A DNA stretch of 64,000 nucleotides. Origin: Hypoxylon rubiginosum. Its lineage: Eukaryota; Ascomycota; Sordariomycetes; Xylariales; Hypoxylaceae. The translations under genes were made by a program, and so were the position numbers. Position 1 is the first letter of the stretch. Each line of letters begins with the position of its first letter. The notes under the pieces were generated by a model, which was not told where the DNA came from, made no database searches, and saw nothing but the letters and a program-made list of their open reading frames with translations. Location of the stretch: assembly GCA_902806565.1 (NCBI GenBank), contig CADCXA010000066.1, positions 930,001 to 994,000 on the forward strand, given 5' to 3'. This document shows, in pieces, positions 13,443 through 24,602 of this stretch.

Positions 13443-15192
13443 ATGGGCATATTCAGTGACATCTCGCCTGGGGGCACCATTGCGGTACGTTTCATAGCAT
13501 CCAATAGTGCATATCTGTCTCCAGGAATGTAGTTACTGACGTGATCTTGCTCGACAGATTGGCATCCTAGTCGGCCTAGTATCCACGAGCGTCCAATCCC
13601 TCGGCCTCACCCTACAACGAAAGTCGCACATGCTCGAAGATGAGAAATACCCTCTCGAAGTACAGAGACCAGCATATCGAAGGCGGAGATGGCAGCTGGG
13701 CATGGGCATGTTCGTCGTATCCAACATAGTCGGCAGTACAATTCAGATCTCTACCCTACCCTTACCCGTTCTATCGACACTACAAGCCGCCGGCTTAGTC
13801 TTCAACTCGGTATGCGCGACCCTGATATTGGGCGAACCTTTCACGCAATGGTCTTTCTACGGAACCGGACTGGTCACTGCTGGAGCGGCCCTGATAGCTA
13901 TATTCGGCGCAATACCATCCCCGGCACACAGTTTACAAGAGCTGCTAGATCTCCTCGGAAGGTGGCCTTTTATCCTCTGGATGTCACTCCAAGCTGTTCT
14001 CGTTCTATCATTGGCAACGGTAATTGACTTGGTTAACCGGTTAAGCAGCCTCTCACAAAACGCAAGGTTTCGTCTAGTCCGTGGTCTGGTGTTCGGATGC
14101 ATCAGCGGCATTCTATCGGCGCACTCGTTACTCTTCGCAAAATCCGCTGTCGAACTAGTTATTAGGACGATCGCCGATGGCGACAACCAATTCGTCCACT
14201 GGGAGTCTTGGATGCTCGTCCTCGGGCTCGTCGCTCTGGCATTGAGCCAGCTGTACTACTTACACTGTGGATTGAAGTTGGTGTCCACGTCTGTTTTATA
14301 CCCTCTTGTGTTTTGCATTTACAACATTATCGCTATTCTAGATGGCTTGATATATTTCCGGCAAACGGACCTTATTACACCCCTGCATGGCGGGCTCATT
14401 ACCCTGGGCACATTTATCCTACTTTCTGGCGTCCTAGCATTGTCATGGCGCCTCAGCGACGAGCAGCACCCGCCTGCCGTTGGGCAATCGAGTCTGACAC
14501 CAGGACTGGGACTCGTGGAAGATACGGAAGGGGAGGATTCATCGCCTACCGACACAGACTCGGTGGCTGATGCCGAGGAGGCAGTGCCGCCTACGTATAA
14601 TACCTTTACACCAAACGGGGAAACTACACCTCTTGTATCGGGTCGCAAACCATCGGGCCGCTGGCATGAGCGCGCAGAGATATGGGACGAATTAGAAGAT
14701 CAAGACACACCACGACCATCCTTTAATAGACTCAGGTCGAGCACCCTACCTGGCAGCGCAGCTAGCGAGAACACGCCGCTAGTAGGCCGAAGAATTATAT
14801 CAGGAGAGTCTACGGCTTCCCTAAGCGCAGCCGAACCCTCTGTTGGAGATTCGCCACGGAAAATGTTCAGACGGCGGAGGAAATCGACGGGTTTCCCAGG
14901 TTTCACAGCACGTAAGCATGTGCGACGGAAGAGCTCGGCCGGCACCGGTTCCGGAGTTCAGGATGCCCTCGGCGGAATCTTGAAGCTAAAATGGTGGCGC
15001 CAGAAACGCGACAATACCTCGGGGGATGTAGCAGTATCAAGTCCACCCGGCAGCAGAAGCGGGAGAAGATTATCTTGGACGTGGAGTCCGTCGAGACGGA
15101 ACCCTCACGACGATGGCGACGAAGCAGAGGGTAGTGAGAGAAGGGGTTCTGAACGGCCAAGGAGCCCGCCTAGAGGCGATGATGCTGTCTAA
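13443..15192 (+). CDS. NIPA-type (DUF803) magnesium transporter
   Basis: Exon 1 (13443-13484) encodes 14 residues starting MGIFSD. A 73-bp phase-0 intron follows, then exon 2 (13558-15192), for 558 residues in all. Residues about 15-310 hold nine or so hydrophobic segments with NIPA family hallmarks: IGILVGLVSTSVQSLGLTLQRKSH at the N-terminus, then STLPLPVLSTLQAAGLVFNS and NIIAILDGLIYF. This DMT-fold family moves Mg2+ across plasma or endosomal membranes. The remaining about 250 residues form a hydrophilic Ser/Arg/Asp-rich tail with repeated TPLV/RR motifs, longer than in animal NIPA proteins and probably cytosolic and regulatory. The second frame-compatible ATG at 13630 would delete the first membrane helix, which supports the spliced start. 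Confidence 0.9.
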
Positions 15193-17307
15193 TTAAGAGA
15201 ATTCAAAGAACCAAATGCAAGAAGCATACGAGCATAGAGGATTTACAAGCGAATGATACACATGGGCTGGATAGCCTAGTTCTTTTCGAGACAGTTCAAT
15301 ATGCCCAGTTCGTCCAACGTCGTGGGCGGTTGTGATTAATGCATGTTGTGGGCATCGTAGAATGCGTTATAAGTGAATTTTATTCCGCCAATATGCCTCT
15401 CACCTACTACGGCCGTTTCCTGCTGAAAGCCAATCTCAGTGGGTATTAATAGGAAAGTAGGTCGATAGTAGGCACCCTTCTATCAAGATACTTGAGTAAC
15501 CTACCTGTATGTAGATAGGCAAAGTAGGCATGTATGGAATCATCAGGGACACAGCATAAACCCCCTACAGTTCGATGTTACATCGGGTGGGACGAGATCT
15601 TACATGTGCCTACCTCCTAGTTTGTGGTATGGTATCTCACATGATCGGTGCGATCTGACACTTGAACGCAAGGCACGAGAACCATTCTCAGGTACGAATG
15701 ATACTAGTGATGAAGGTGTGAGTTGTGCGCCCGATTTTCTGAAATCGAGGTAGGGCTGTTTTGAACGTACGCATAGAATACTGCCCGTCTTTTCTCCCCA
15801 GTGGAAATAACTATATTATGTGAAGTAGTTTGTCATGTTCCGCCGCCACTAATAGTACTGCTAAGCTTCTCACACAAACACGATCTCAAGTCCAACAGAC
15901 TCCTCACCATGAGTTAAAGCTTTGCTAGATCGGGAAGCAAGGGTAGAAGGTACATAGGTGTATTGACACACGCGAGGACAAATATTGATGTAGTCAGATC
16001 TTACTTTGCCTCGGTACTTTGGTTACATCATCGTCCTTTTCTGTATAAGCATATTTACTAAGATGAAACCCCTAGATACCTAGGTATATTGCTGAGATAC
16101 CTCAGGTAACAATGTCGTACTGCACAGGACCCTGGCGTTGTGCCAATAATAATACAAGGCGCTAGGTGGATCGAACGATTCTACCTATCCGAAGACAGGC
16201 TAGAAGCGCATGGGAGCTAGCCCCTGGAGAAATATATAATGTGTGCTTACGCACCTGGCAGGCGAAGAAAGATATATCTCTTGGTAAGCTACCTAATCTA
16301 AGCAAGGCGGCTGACATTATTGAGTTCTAAGAACAGGCATGGGAGTAAGAGCATCACACAACAGGCAATGCTCCTGTAGAAAGTTAGAATCAACATCAAC
16401 ATCGATACTTACTCCAGGCACCAACAGTCTCATTTAGCAACCAGTCGTCCAGTGTCATTGTATGCCTTCCTCCAACTTTGGGTATATACCTAGGTAGTTA
16501 AGAATTCGGGGTGACCGAGGTCGTGGGTGTAACACCTATAAGACTTCGACGTTGTTGGTGCGTATACTCCTGTAACGACCCAAAATCGACACGCTTTCAA
16601 TTGAATAATAGGAATAAGCAATTCCCTAGCACCGAGCCTCCTAGGCTGTTAGCGCTTAGATATATTGTCAAGGTCTACATCCGCATTTGAAGGCAAGATC
16701 ATGTGAACAACCTGACATGTTCTATGATCTTACCGAAATAGGGAACAATAGATCTCATCTTGTCGCTGAGAACTGCCTCTGAAATGTCCTGATTCACCTG
16801 GATAAGGTAAGGTAACCTGGTCTGGACTTATTAGGTAATGTAAGCGGACGACCTATTGGCTTACTGGATGACTGGTCAGCTACGAATCGAGACAAGCTCC
16901 CCTCAAAGATGAGGCTCACCGAGGAGGACTTACGGATGTGATTTTGCGATATTTGCTTGGCCTGGGGAAAGACGGGGTATGACTAGTGAGCATGTCGATA
17001 CCATTTGCCCTTTTCAGCTCGCCGTCAGCAATAGAGGCGACGAGGTCCTAGGCATGTCTCGGAAATAATGAGAAAAAGGTAGGCTCACGAAGTGAGAGGA
17101 CGAAGATGAATCCGTAGAGCTCTGGTATATAAAGGCCGACGAGGAAACGGTCTCTCGATATCCAGTCCTCAGCTCATCATCAGCTTCTTCGCCAGCCTCT
17201 ACAGCCCAATCTAAGCATCTCTCTACCAAGAACCTTTACTTTAATTCCTCCAACTTCACCGTCGCCATCTCCAAAACACCCCTTATACAAAACCGACCAT
17301 CCCAAAA
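15193..17307. other. Intergenic region, about 2.1 kb
   Basis: No coding features are recognised. It includes two copies of the 10-bp palindrome TACCTAGGTA (16077-16086 and 16487-16496). The right end is the promoter and CT-rich leader of the secreted protein gene starting at 17308. Confidence 0.4.
17126..17133 (+). promoter_or_regulatory. TATA box of the secreted double-psi-barrel protein
   Basis: A consensus TATATAAA lies about 175 bp before the ATG at 17308, followed by a CT/CA-rich leader. A strong TATA box fits a regulated, highly expressed gene. This is sequence-based inference. Confidence 0.55.
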
Positions 17308-17787
17308 ATGAAGTCCCTCACCAGCGCCCTCCTCGCCCTCGCCTTCGGCGCCGGCAGCGCCATCGCGTACTCGGGCGACATGACGTACTACACCCCCGGC
17401 CTCGGCGCCTGCGGCAAGTACAACAGCGAGTCGGACCACGTCGTCGCCTTGGCGCCCGCGCAGTACGGCAGCGACGCGAACCCCAACAAGGCCAAGGTGT
17501 GCGGGCGCAAGATCAGCGTCCACTACGGCGGCAAGACGGCGACGGCCACCGTCGTCGACAAGTGCCCGTCCTGCGCCTCGGGCTCCATCGACGTCAGCCC
17601 CGCCGTCTTCAAGCAGCTCGCCAGCCTCGACAAGGGCCGCGTCAAGGTCACCTGGGCCTACGCGGGCAGCGCCGTCGTCAGCACCGAGGACTTCGGCGAC
17701 GGCCGGGTCCGCCTCGCGCTTGCTGACGAGGACGACGTCAACTTCGAGTACGAGAGCTACGAGAACGCGGTTGCGAATGAGCTGTAA
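17308..17787 (+). CDS. Small secreted RlpA/expansin-like double-psi beta-barrel protein
   Basis: An intronless 159-residue protein. Residues 1-20 form a clean signal peptide (MKSLTSALLALAFGAGSAIA, cleavage before Y21). The mature part opens with GDMTYYTPGLGACGKYN and contains KVCGRKI and VVDKCPSCASGSIDVS, the cysteine-bearing core of the double-psi beta-barrel (DPBB) family. That family includes barwin-like, cerato-ulmin-unrelated expansin domains and fungal allergens of the Asp f 7 type. The usual C-terminal expansin carbohydrate-binding domain is absent; the tail is acidic instead. It is likely extracellular and involved in wall loosening or host contact, without a proven enzyme activity. 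Codons are strongly C-ending, well above the flanking sequence, suggesting high expression. Confidence 0.88.
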   Translation: MKSLTSALLALAFGAGSAIAYSGDMTYYTPGLGACGKYNSESDHVVALAPAQYGSDANPNKAKVCGRKISVHYGGKTATATVVDKCPSCASGSIDVSPAVFKQLASLDKGRVKVTWAYAGSAVVSTEDFGDGRVRLALADEDDVNFEYESYENAVANEL

Positions 17788-18290
17788 AGGGGGCCCGGGT
17801 CGCGTGCGACGCATTGGTTGGTGTAGACTTGGCGGAATTGTAGTGAAATGGGGTACAATGTGGACGGGACGGAAGGGGAGGAAGAGGAGAAAGGGGGTTC
17901 CAAATTTGAAAAAATATATATAATTTCTTTTCCCATATATTTTCACACCAGCATCAGGTGGACAAGCTTAGATTGTACAAATATCGTCTACCTACCTAGT
18001 ACATATATACATATATATTTTTGACACATCGGCATAGACCTATGTTGGCCTACGAAGCCAATGAGCTCTAGTATGGACTCCGAGAATGGCTGCTCGGGCC
18101 CAATCGTCGTCTATAATAGGGGTATCTAGCGCCCCCTGAATTTTCGAGAGATGAGAATACCTTCTAGAACCTGCTCCCTGATCGAAATGCCGGCTTACCT
18201 TGACGCCTAACGATGCTCCTATACCCAATTATCATTAAGCTAGCTGCTGGGGACCACGCCTCATTAAAAATCTTTTACTATCACGTCGTC
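17788..18290. other. Convergent intergenic spacer
   Basis: It lies between the 3' ends of the secreted protein gene (+) and the MRS2-like gene (-). AT-rich 3'-UTR-like stretches are seen near 17915-17940 and 18000-18020 (runs of TATATA). No gene is seen. Confidence 0.4.
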
Positions 18291-20054
18291 CTAGGAAGAG
18301 TTCTTCTTCTTTGCCTGGTCTGCTTTCTTCATGTTGAGACGTCTCAGCATCTCGCGATTCCGTGGGTCCAGAAGCCCCACGTTTCCTTCGTCGTGGAACC
18401 AGTGGTATTCCGTTTCGAGGCCCCGCCTCTCATCGCCTTGCATCTTGACGCGCTGCACCTTTCGCAGCTTAGCCAGGCCGTATTTGCAGACAAGGAGCGA
18501 GAAGATGATGGAAGCGCTCGTCACAGCGCAGAACCCCCAGTTCGTCTCTTCGATGAAGTTTTCTAGGTTCATGCCGTAGAGACCGGCGATGAAGGTGCCC
18601 ATGGCTAGACCTAGGGTCCCAACACTGAATTTAAGCTCTAAGAGCATGAGAGAGTTGCGGTTCGCGTCCAAGATCGCACGAATGCTATGCAACATGTCAG
18701 CTTGATATTGCATCTGTATGTTGGGCGGGAAAGCCAACAGCTTACATTTCCTCGGTGTTCCGGATGCCCGACACTAGATTCTGAGCTTCCTGAACGACTT
18801 CGTCGCAGAGTTTATGGTACGACTCCAGCAGCATCTCCACTTCAGTATGATCGTCAAGTCGGCGGTTAATGTCATGCGTCTTCTCGGTTAGGTACATATC
18901 AGCAAGGTCATCGTCGGCCTCAAGAAGCTCCTCAATGGCATCACGAACGAGCTTTGCCTTCTGCTCGAAGGTGCTCACTCGCTTGGACAGGACAAGGAGA
19001 ATCCGCAGCTTGTGTCGATCTATATCCTCCTCGAGTTCGCTTAATATACGGATCACCGGGTCGCGGACGGCCTCGAAGTCTGCCTCCAGCTCTTGAGTCA
19101 CCGACTGCAGAACAGCTTCCAAAGCACGGAATTCGTAGGGTAGGCCACCATTGCCAGGCGCCGTCTTCTGCTGAAGCTTGCCCTGTAGGTCATACATGAA
19201 GGCTGATTGGGGGTAGGAGGCCTTGGTACCGTAGACGTCGAAAAGTAGGACACAATTGTATTTGATTAGCACCTTGAGATGTAGGAGGTTGAGCAGGATC
19301 GCGGTAGGGCGGACGAGGATATGCGGTAGATTGGAGGAGTCAATCTTGCGAAGGTCGCGGGGTAGGAGACCAAACTATCGTCGGATTAGCCATCGTATCT
19401 TGGGGCTTTATATCGAGTTTAGAGTGAACGAACCCTCGCGATCAGCTCGCTCTTCTTGAACTCGCCGTCCACCAATATAACATTTCCATTCTCATTCACT
19501 TCGGTGCATCGCAGTCTCGGTTCTAGAGCCGCCTTTTGGCTAAGCTGCCGTCGAGTGTTGAACATTGAATTGGTCTCGGCCCCCCCTTGTGCGTCCGGAA
19601 GGTCGTCTGGTTCCAAAGGTTTGGGGTCCTTCCTCGCTCCGAAACCCCAGAGTCTCTCTCGCCAAGTTCGTTGGCATGCCGCGGGCGGTCGGTCTGAGGA
19701 GCTGTATCGCACGCTCATGTTAGAAGCGAAATAGGAAAGATTCCTCTGGCGAGCATTTTTCGAAGGTCTGGCTTCACGCCAGCGTGGTTGTATGATGGAG
19801 TCTATGTCTAATATGCCGGCTTGTAATGACGTGGTATCCTGAGAAGATGGTAGCCCGGGGTTTACTCGCGAGCCCCTCTGCAGTTTTCTAGAAGCACATA
19901 TTACTTTGCGCGTCGCCTGTCCGAGACTTGTGTTAAAGCGGGAGCCTGAGCCGGTGCTGGTGCCATGGCTGGGACTGAAGAAACTTAGATTTTCTGATTG
20001 TAGGCGCAAAAATCTGAGCAATCGGACAGAGGGTACCAGTGGGAGCGATGCCAT
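18291..20054 (-). CDS. MRS2: Mitochondrial inner-membrane magnesium channel, MRS2/LPE10 (CorA superfamily)
   Basis: Carries Mg2+ into the mitochondrial matrix. Three exons: 19434-20054, 18746-19374 and 18291-18684, with introns of 59 and 61 bp, give 547 residues. The N-terminal about 170 residues are Arg/Ser-rich and poor in acids, as expected for a matrix-targeting sequence. Joining exons 1 and 2 recreates GLLPRDLRKIDSS, and joining exons 2 and 3 recreates TEEIIRAILDANRNSLM, both canonical MRS2 signatures. The selectivity motif YGMN is at residues 453-456 between two C-terminal membrane helices (about 437-452 and 465-485). I chose the ATG at 20054 (MASLPLVPS) as the start; an in-frame ATG at 20189 would add 45 residues. 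MRS2 versus its paralogue LPE10 cannot be decided here. Confidence 0.93.
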
Positions 20055-20948
20055 GGCGGGTTTGCTTCCAGCTTCCAGCTTGCGATACTGAGTGAATAAA
20101 GATGTATGGTTAATGGTTACTAAAGATGGATCGAGAGTGTTGCCATTGCCGTGGTTTGAGTGAAGACAAGTTTTCACTGGATTTCTCAAGGTAAAAACTA
20201 GTAGATAGGGACGTACTTAAGGTATTGTCTGGACCTAGTATGTAGGTAGAGGTTATGTATGTTCGTTTAAACTTATGGCGTAGTTCTGCACTGGCAGGCT
20301 GGCACCTGGCAGCGGGACAATGACCGGGATTTGCATCATTGGATCATTAAAGTCCCACTAAATATCGGCCCGCCTGATTTCTATGCATATACCCGAAACT
20401 TGAATTTTTTTCACCAATTCACCCCTGTCACCCTTTTTCACGGTACGACGGTGCGGGTTAAAAAAATGTACGCTCTCTATTCCATTTTTGGCCTAGCGTG
20501 AGACTAATACTGTACGGACTAGCAGGCAATCACAATTGCACACTGTGTGTGGATCTCAAGATGTGTGGTCCGGGCCTTGCCTGAGGCAAGTACGATGTCT
20601 TCTGGTATTGTCGTCGCTGCCGCCGTTATGAGAGGTGATGTTTTATCCGCCTAACGTACCTACTGCAAACTATGAAGGTAGGAGCAGGCAAGGTCTAGCG
20701 TGTATCTAGTGGCGCATGGACAAGGTAATACCTACATAGGTATGTGGTTCATACGCACACAAACAGCTCGTACCTACCTCAGGCTACCCCAGGCAGGTTG
20801 AATATCGGAAGGTATATACAGTCGACCTCCTACTCCCATCTTCTCTTCTTTTCCCTTCATCACCACTCAGTCTTGAAGCAATCTTGTTCAAGGTTCCTCA
20901 TTCAACTTTACCATCACCTTGACACCTTCAACTTCACATCCTCTTCCC
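20055..20948. other. Divergent intergenic region
   Basis: It lies between the MRS2-like gene (-) and the F-box-like gene (+). A TATATA element at 20813-20818, about 130 bp before the ATG at 20949, and the CT-rich stretch after it are a plausible core promoter for the F-box-like gene. No gene is seen. Confidence 0.35.
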
Positions 20949-22278
20949 ATGGAGTTGACACCCATCATGACCCGCGGCAAACGCCGTCGCCTTGGCCTTA
21001 ACAAGCTTTTCTCGGCACCTCTTCCGAAGCGACGCCAGTCCAAGTCCAAGCACGAGTCCAAGCGCGAGTCCGATCCGCTCAAGCTGACGCAATCTATCAA
21101 GTCAAAGGCCTCCCTTCTCGAGAACATGATCCCTCTTGAAATCATGGAGAAGATCTTCTGGCTTAGCGGCCCCAACGCTAACTTCCCTCTTGCCAGCCCT
21201 CTCATCGGTGGGCTCCTTTCAGGCCGCTCTACTCTGCAGATAACTTTCATCAATGCCTTCGAGCCCACCTGGGACATGGAATGGGACGACATCTACTGGA
21301 GAGCCTTTCCTTTGCGCGGTCTAACTGGCGATCCCAAGCTTCAGGTACATACAATCCCTAATCATCTCTCATGCAGCACTTATTAATTATTGACAGTCTG
21401 CTCTCCTCGAGCAACCGTGGGCCAACATTTCTTTCATCCTCGAGTGCTGGAACATATATGTTCGTCGACGGGCACAGCAGCATGAGGCAATCAGAGCGAA
21501 GGGGTTGAAGAAGAGGATTAAGAGGAAGGGGTTGAAGTTGAAGAAGAAATACACGCTTCCGTTGTCTTTCGCCTACAAAAAAATATGGGGAGAATACCCT
21601 GATGGCAAGCCGGTGGATCAGTTAGACCGGTTCAAGACCAGAAAGTTCAACTGTCTTGCCAACCCCGAAATGATCAAGCAGTCTTTCTTCGACGATTATG
21701 CCGCATTCCGACGAATCGATGATTCCAAATCGAAGGTGTATTATTTCCCACCCCTTTTCCAGTCAACCTACTGCCACGTACACCGGGAAACCCGAATTCC
21801 AGATTCGTTGTTTACGTCGCTCTTTGATGAAGAATCGTTCCAGAAGCTTTTCTGGCTGGTTCGAGGTGGTGCTTTGCTGACCGAGGACCAAACTTGGGAA
21901 TTCACTCTCGAGGCCTTTCGCCGTGCCGTTCCGGAAGACTGGCCCCGTAACGGCGAACTTAACCTGCCCATGGTTCGACTTCTGAGAATCATCGATGGCT
22001 TTCAGAAATGGCCCACAGATTGTCGGAAGGCGGAAGTCTCTAGACTCCAGAAACTTATAGACGACGCCCCGAAAACGAACGGGTTCGAACCCTTGATAAA
22101 CAAATTGGGATTTATCAGCAGCCAAATTGCCACACCTAGGCTCTTCGATCTTGTCACAGATCCGGACGTACCGTGGAGTCCTTGCCGCGTCCCTGAAGCG
22201 TTAATGCCAGAGAAGGTTGTTAATGACAGAGGAGGTTATTACGCCAAAAGACTTAAATATGTCAGAGGCGGTCATTAA
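20949..22278 (+). CDS. F-box-like protein of unknown substrate
   Basis: Exons 20949-21344 and 21397-22278 (52-bp phase-0 intron) give 425 residues. The N-terminal 50 residues are strongly basic. An F-box-like motif lies around residues 56-95 (ENMIPLEIMEKIFWLS), the pattern that binds Skp1 in SCF ubiquitin ligases. A second, very Lys/Arg-rich patch follows at about residues 160-185, and the rest is a divergent helical region with conserved-looking Trp/Phe. This architecture (F-box, then NFPLASP-type segment) is common among fungal F-box proteins of unknown function. The frame is open upstream to a TTG at 20919, but 20949 is the first ATG. Confidence 0.65.
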
Positions 22279-23552
22279 TGCCAGAGGCGGTCAAACGAGG
22301 TTGAAGGTAGAATGTGTGTCTTGATGCTTAATCGGTTCGTGGGAGCCAGAAATCAAGGTAAGCTGCTTATCATCTTAGCAGATCGAAACTTCTAACACAT
22401 AATTCACGTCCTTTCCAGAAGTTCTCAAGTTAGGTACTGACCTCTTTTAATAGATACTTCTGCATTCCAGAATTTCAGAAGCGGGGCTAGGATGGCTATA
22501 TGTTCGGGTTATTTCAGTTTGCTTTGCTTTGACGGGGTTGATTCTTAATACATAGAACACGTCCCGAACTACCTATACTACCTACCCAGGGTACCTAGGT
22601 ATGCATAAAGATAGCCTCATTAGCTTTGCACACTTGACGAGCAGTGCCTTAATAATCCACTCTTCGAGTCCGAAGTATGTCCGAGTCCAATGTGATTAAA
22701 AGTATTTGACTTTGTTGCTTTGGGATCTTGGAGGCTTGTGATTTATCCCCTGCCCTATGCAGGGAGCTGTTCCTCTAGCAAACACCTGTGTTGAACCTAG
22801 CTGCAAGATAAATAGCACAAATGCCCCAAGGCAGAGGAAAATGGTGTACTATTCCGAAATACGCAGTAGCGACGTCTTTGATGTTCTTGGGAGAGTTGGA
22901 GAGCCTACGCTTCTCAATATGCTGCCACGGAAGCTCGTCAAATGGACAAGCGATGCCGTAGAATAGACAGTGCTAAATTGTGTTCTTGCGCATCACTACT
23001 TGCCTTGCACCCTTGGACTGTCTGTGGAGGCTTTATAGATTGTGATGGGTGGCCGAAACTGCCATGCTGAGGTCACCTTCCGCAAAGTGGCTCGCCCGGT
23101 TCCGTTTTGAGGACATCTCATCACCTTCACTAGAACTTTGGGGCTACATACTTCGGATCAAGGCAGCTGTTACAGATTCACTGCAGAAGCACACATGTAC
23201 CTCGTCGCCTGAGGTCTTCAATTGGGCATGTGTCGCGTTTCTAGGCCCCAAGACGGGAGCTCAGGGGCTCGGCTAATAGGATGATCCGTTCCGTACGTCT
23301 GCTTACCTAAGGGCCATCTTAGAAACCTAAGAATTACATAATCTTTTAACCCTTAATTGCAAGATCCTTGACGCGCTCGCGACCCCTATCAGTAAGTGTG
23401 ACAGCATGCGAATCCAATTCAAACAACCCAGTAAGTCCATCACTGCCAGTATCATATATCCTACCCTTGACCGCTTTTTTTGCGTGTACGCTTGCTAAGG
23501 AGACACCATCGCTAGCTTTCGAGATGCCTGTACTTCGACGTCGACTGTACAT
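22279..23552. other. Intergenic region
   Basis: No recognised gene. Small open frames at 22757-22966 and 23049-23276 show no motif. One TACCTAGGTA palindrome lies at 22592-22601. Confidence 0.35.
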
Positions 23553-24602
23553 CTAGTAGGAACTAGGGTGAACAGAGAGCGTTCCGCCATCCGGTAGCGA
23601 GATACACCCATTCACAAAAGAACCTGCTCTAGATGCCAAGTACAGCACGGCACCGGCCATATCCTTGCAGAAACGTTAACGTTTGATCAATTTGGACTGA
23701 ACTGTTGGCATATACCTCTTCTGTGCCTACTCGCGTAGCGGGAATAGCTTGCCACGGCACAGAGCCGACGGCGCTGATATCCCCCTCTGGCATGTCGGCC
23801 TACTCCGATGTAAGCTTCTACTCAACGGTCAAAAGACCTCATTCTTTTCTATCACATACCTCCGTCATTTCCGTGACGGACGTACCGGGGGCAATAGCAT
23901 TGGCCCGGATGCTATGTTTGGCAAACTCCGATGATAAAGTCTTCGTCAAATGGTTCAGAGCAGCCTTGCTAGCGTTGTAGACATAGCTAGGAGCTTCAGC
24001 TCGGTACAAGCCACCAACACTAGTGGTACTAATGAACTGACTCTGTAGCAGTCCACTCTTTCCTACGCTGTCGGGGTGCGTATTGCCAGCTCCCAGCAAG
24101 TCCAAGAAGGCAAGAAAAGTGAAATACGACCCGGCTATGTTGGTACTAACAACTTGCCTTGCGTCTTCGTAGGTTGTCTTGTTCCACAGCTCCTTTTGAA
24201 GTTCACCAACAGTCTGCTCCGCCGACCTGGGGACCATATTGGTAATCTCCCCAAGATAGGCCGAATTGGCGACAAGAAGATTGATAAATGGCGTCTGCTT
24301 TTCGATTGTCGACACCGCAGCCTGCAAGGACTCTTTCGAGCTCACATCGCATGCGACCGGAATGAGAGAACCATTTTTCTGAAAAGCAATCAGCTTAAGA
24401 AGGGGGATCGGAAATCATTACACACCGCTTTTGATGCAACCTCTTTGAGTCTGGCCTCTCGCCGGCCGAGAATGAAGACTTTGGCTGCGCCGTTAACATC
24501 TAGAGCATGAGCCATGACTTCGTCCAAACCGGAGCCAGCGCCTGTGACTACAGCAACCAGTCCCTTAACAGAGAAGAGCTAAGCAGCGTCGAGGTTCGAC
24601 AT
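23553..24602 (-). pseudogene. Short-chain dehydrogenase/reductase with premature stop at codon 8
   Basis: Four exons keep phase 0 at every junction: 24426-24602, 23860-24378, 23716-23799 and 23553-23663 (introns 47, 60 and 52 bp). They describe a 296-residue SDR. Seen: a Rossmann TGAGSGL, a VANSA segment at the NNAG position, a catalytic Ser in STTSVGG, YVYNASK (Tyr and Lys) and a complete C-terminus with NGCISLPDGG. Codon 8 (24579-24581) is TAG, and the last glycine of TGxxxGxG is Asp. Use of the next in-frame ATG (24515) would remove the cofactor-binding loop. Splice sites and the rest of the frame are intact, so inactivation looks recent, or the base is an assembly error. The substrate is unknown. 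Confidence 0.8.

Noticed and set aside
17236..17946. 236-codon open frame antisense to the secreted DPBB gene
   Set aside because: A shadow produced by the C-rich third codon positions of the real gene; Val/Asp/Gly-rich, no motif.
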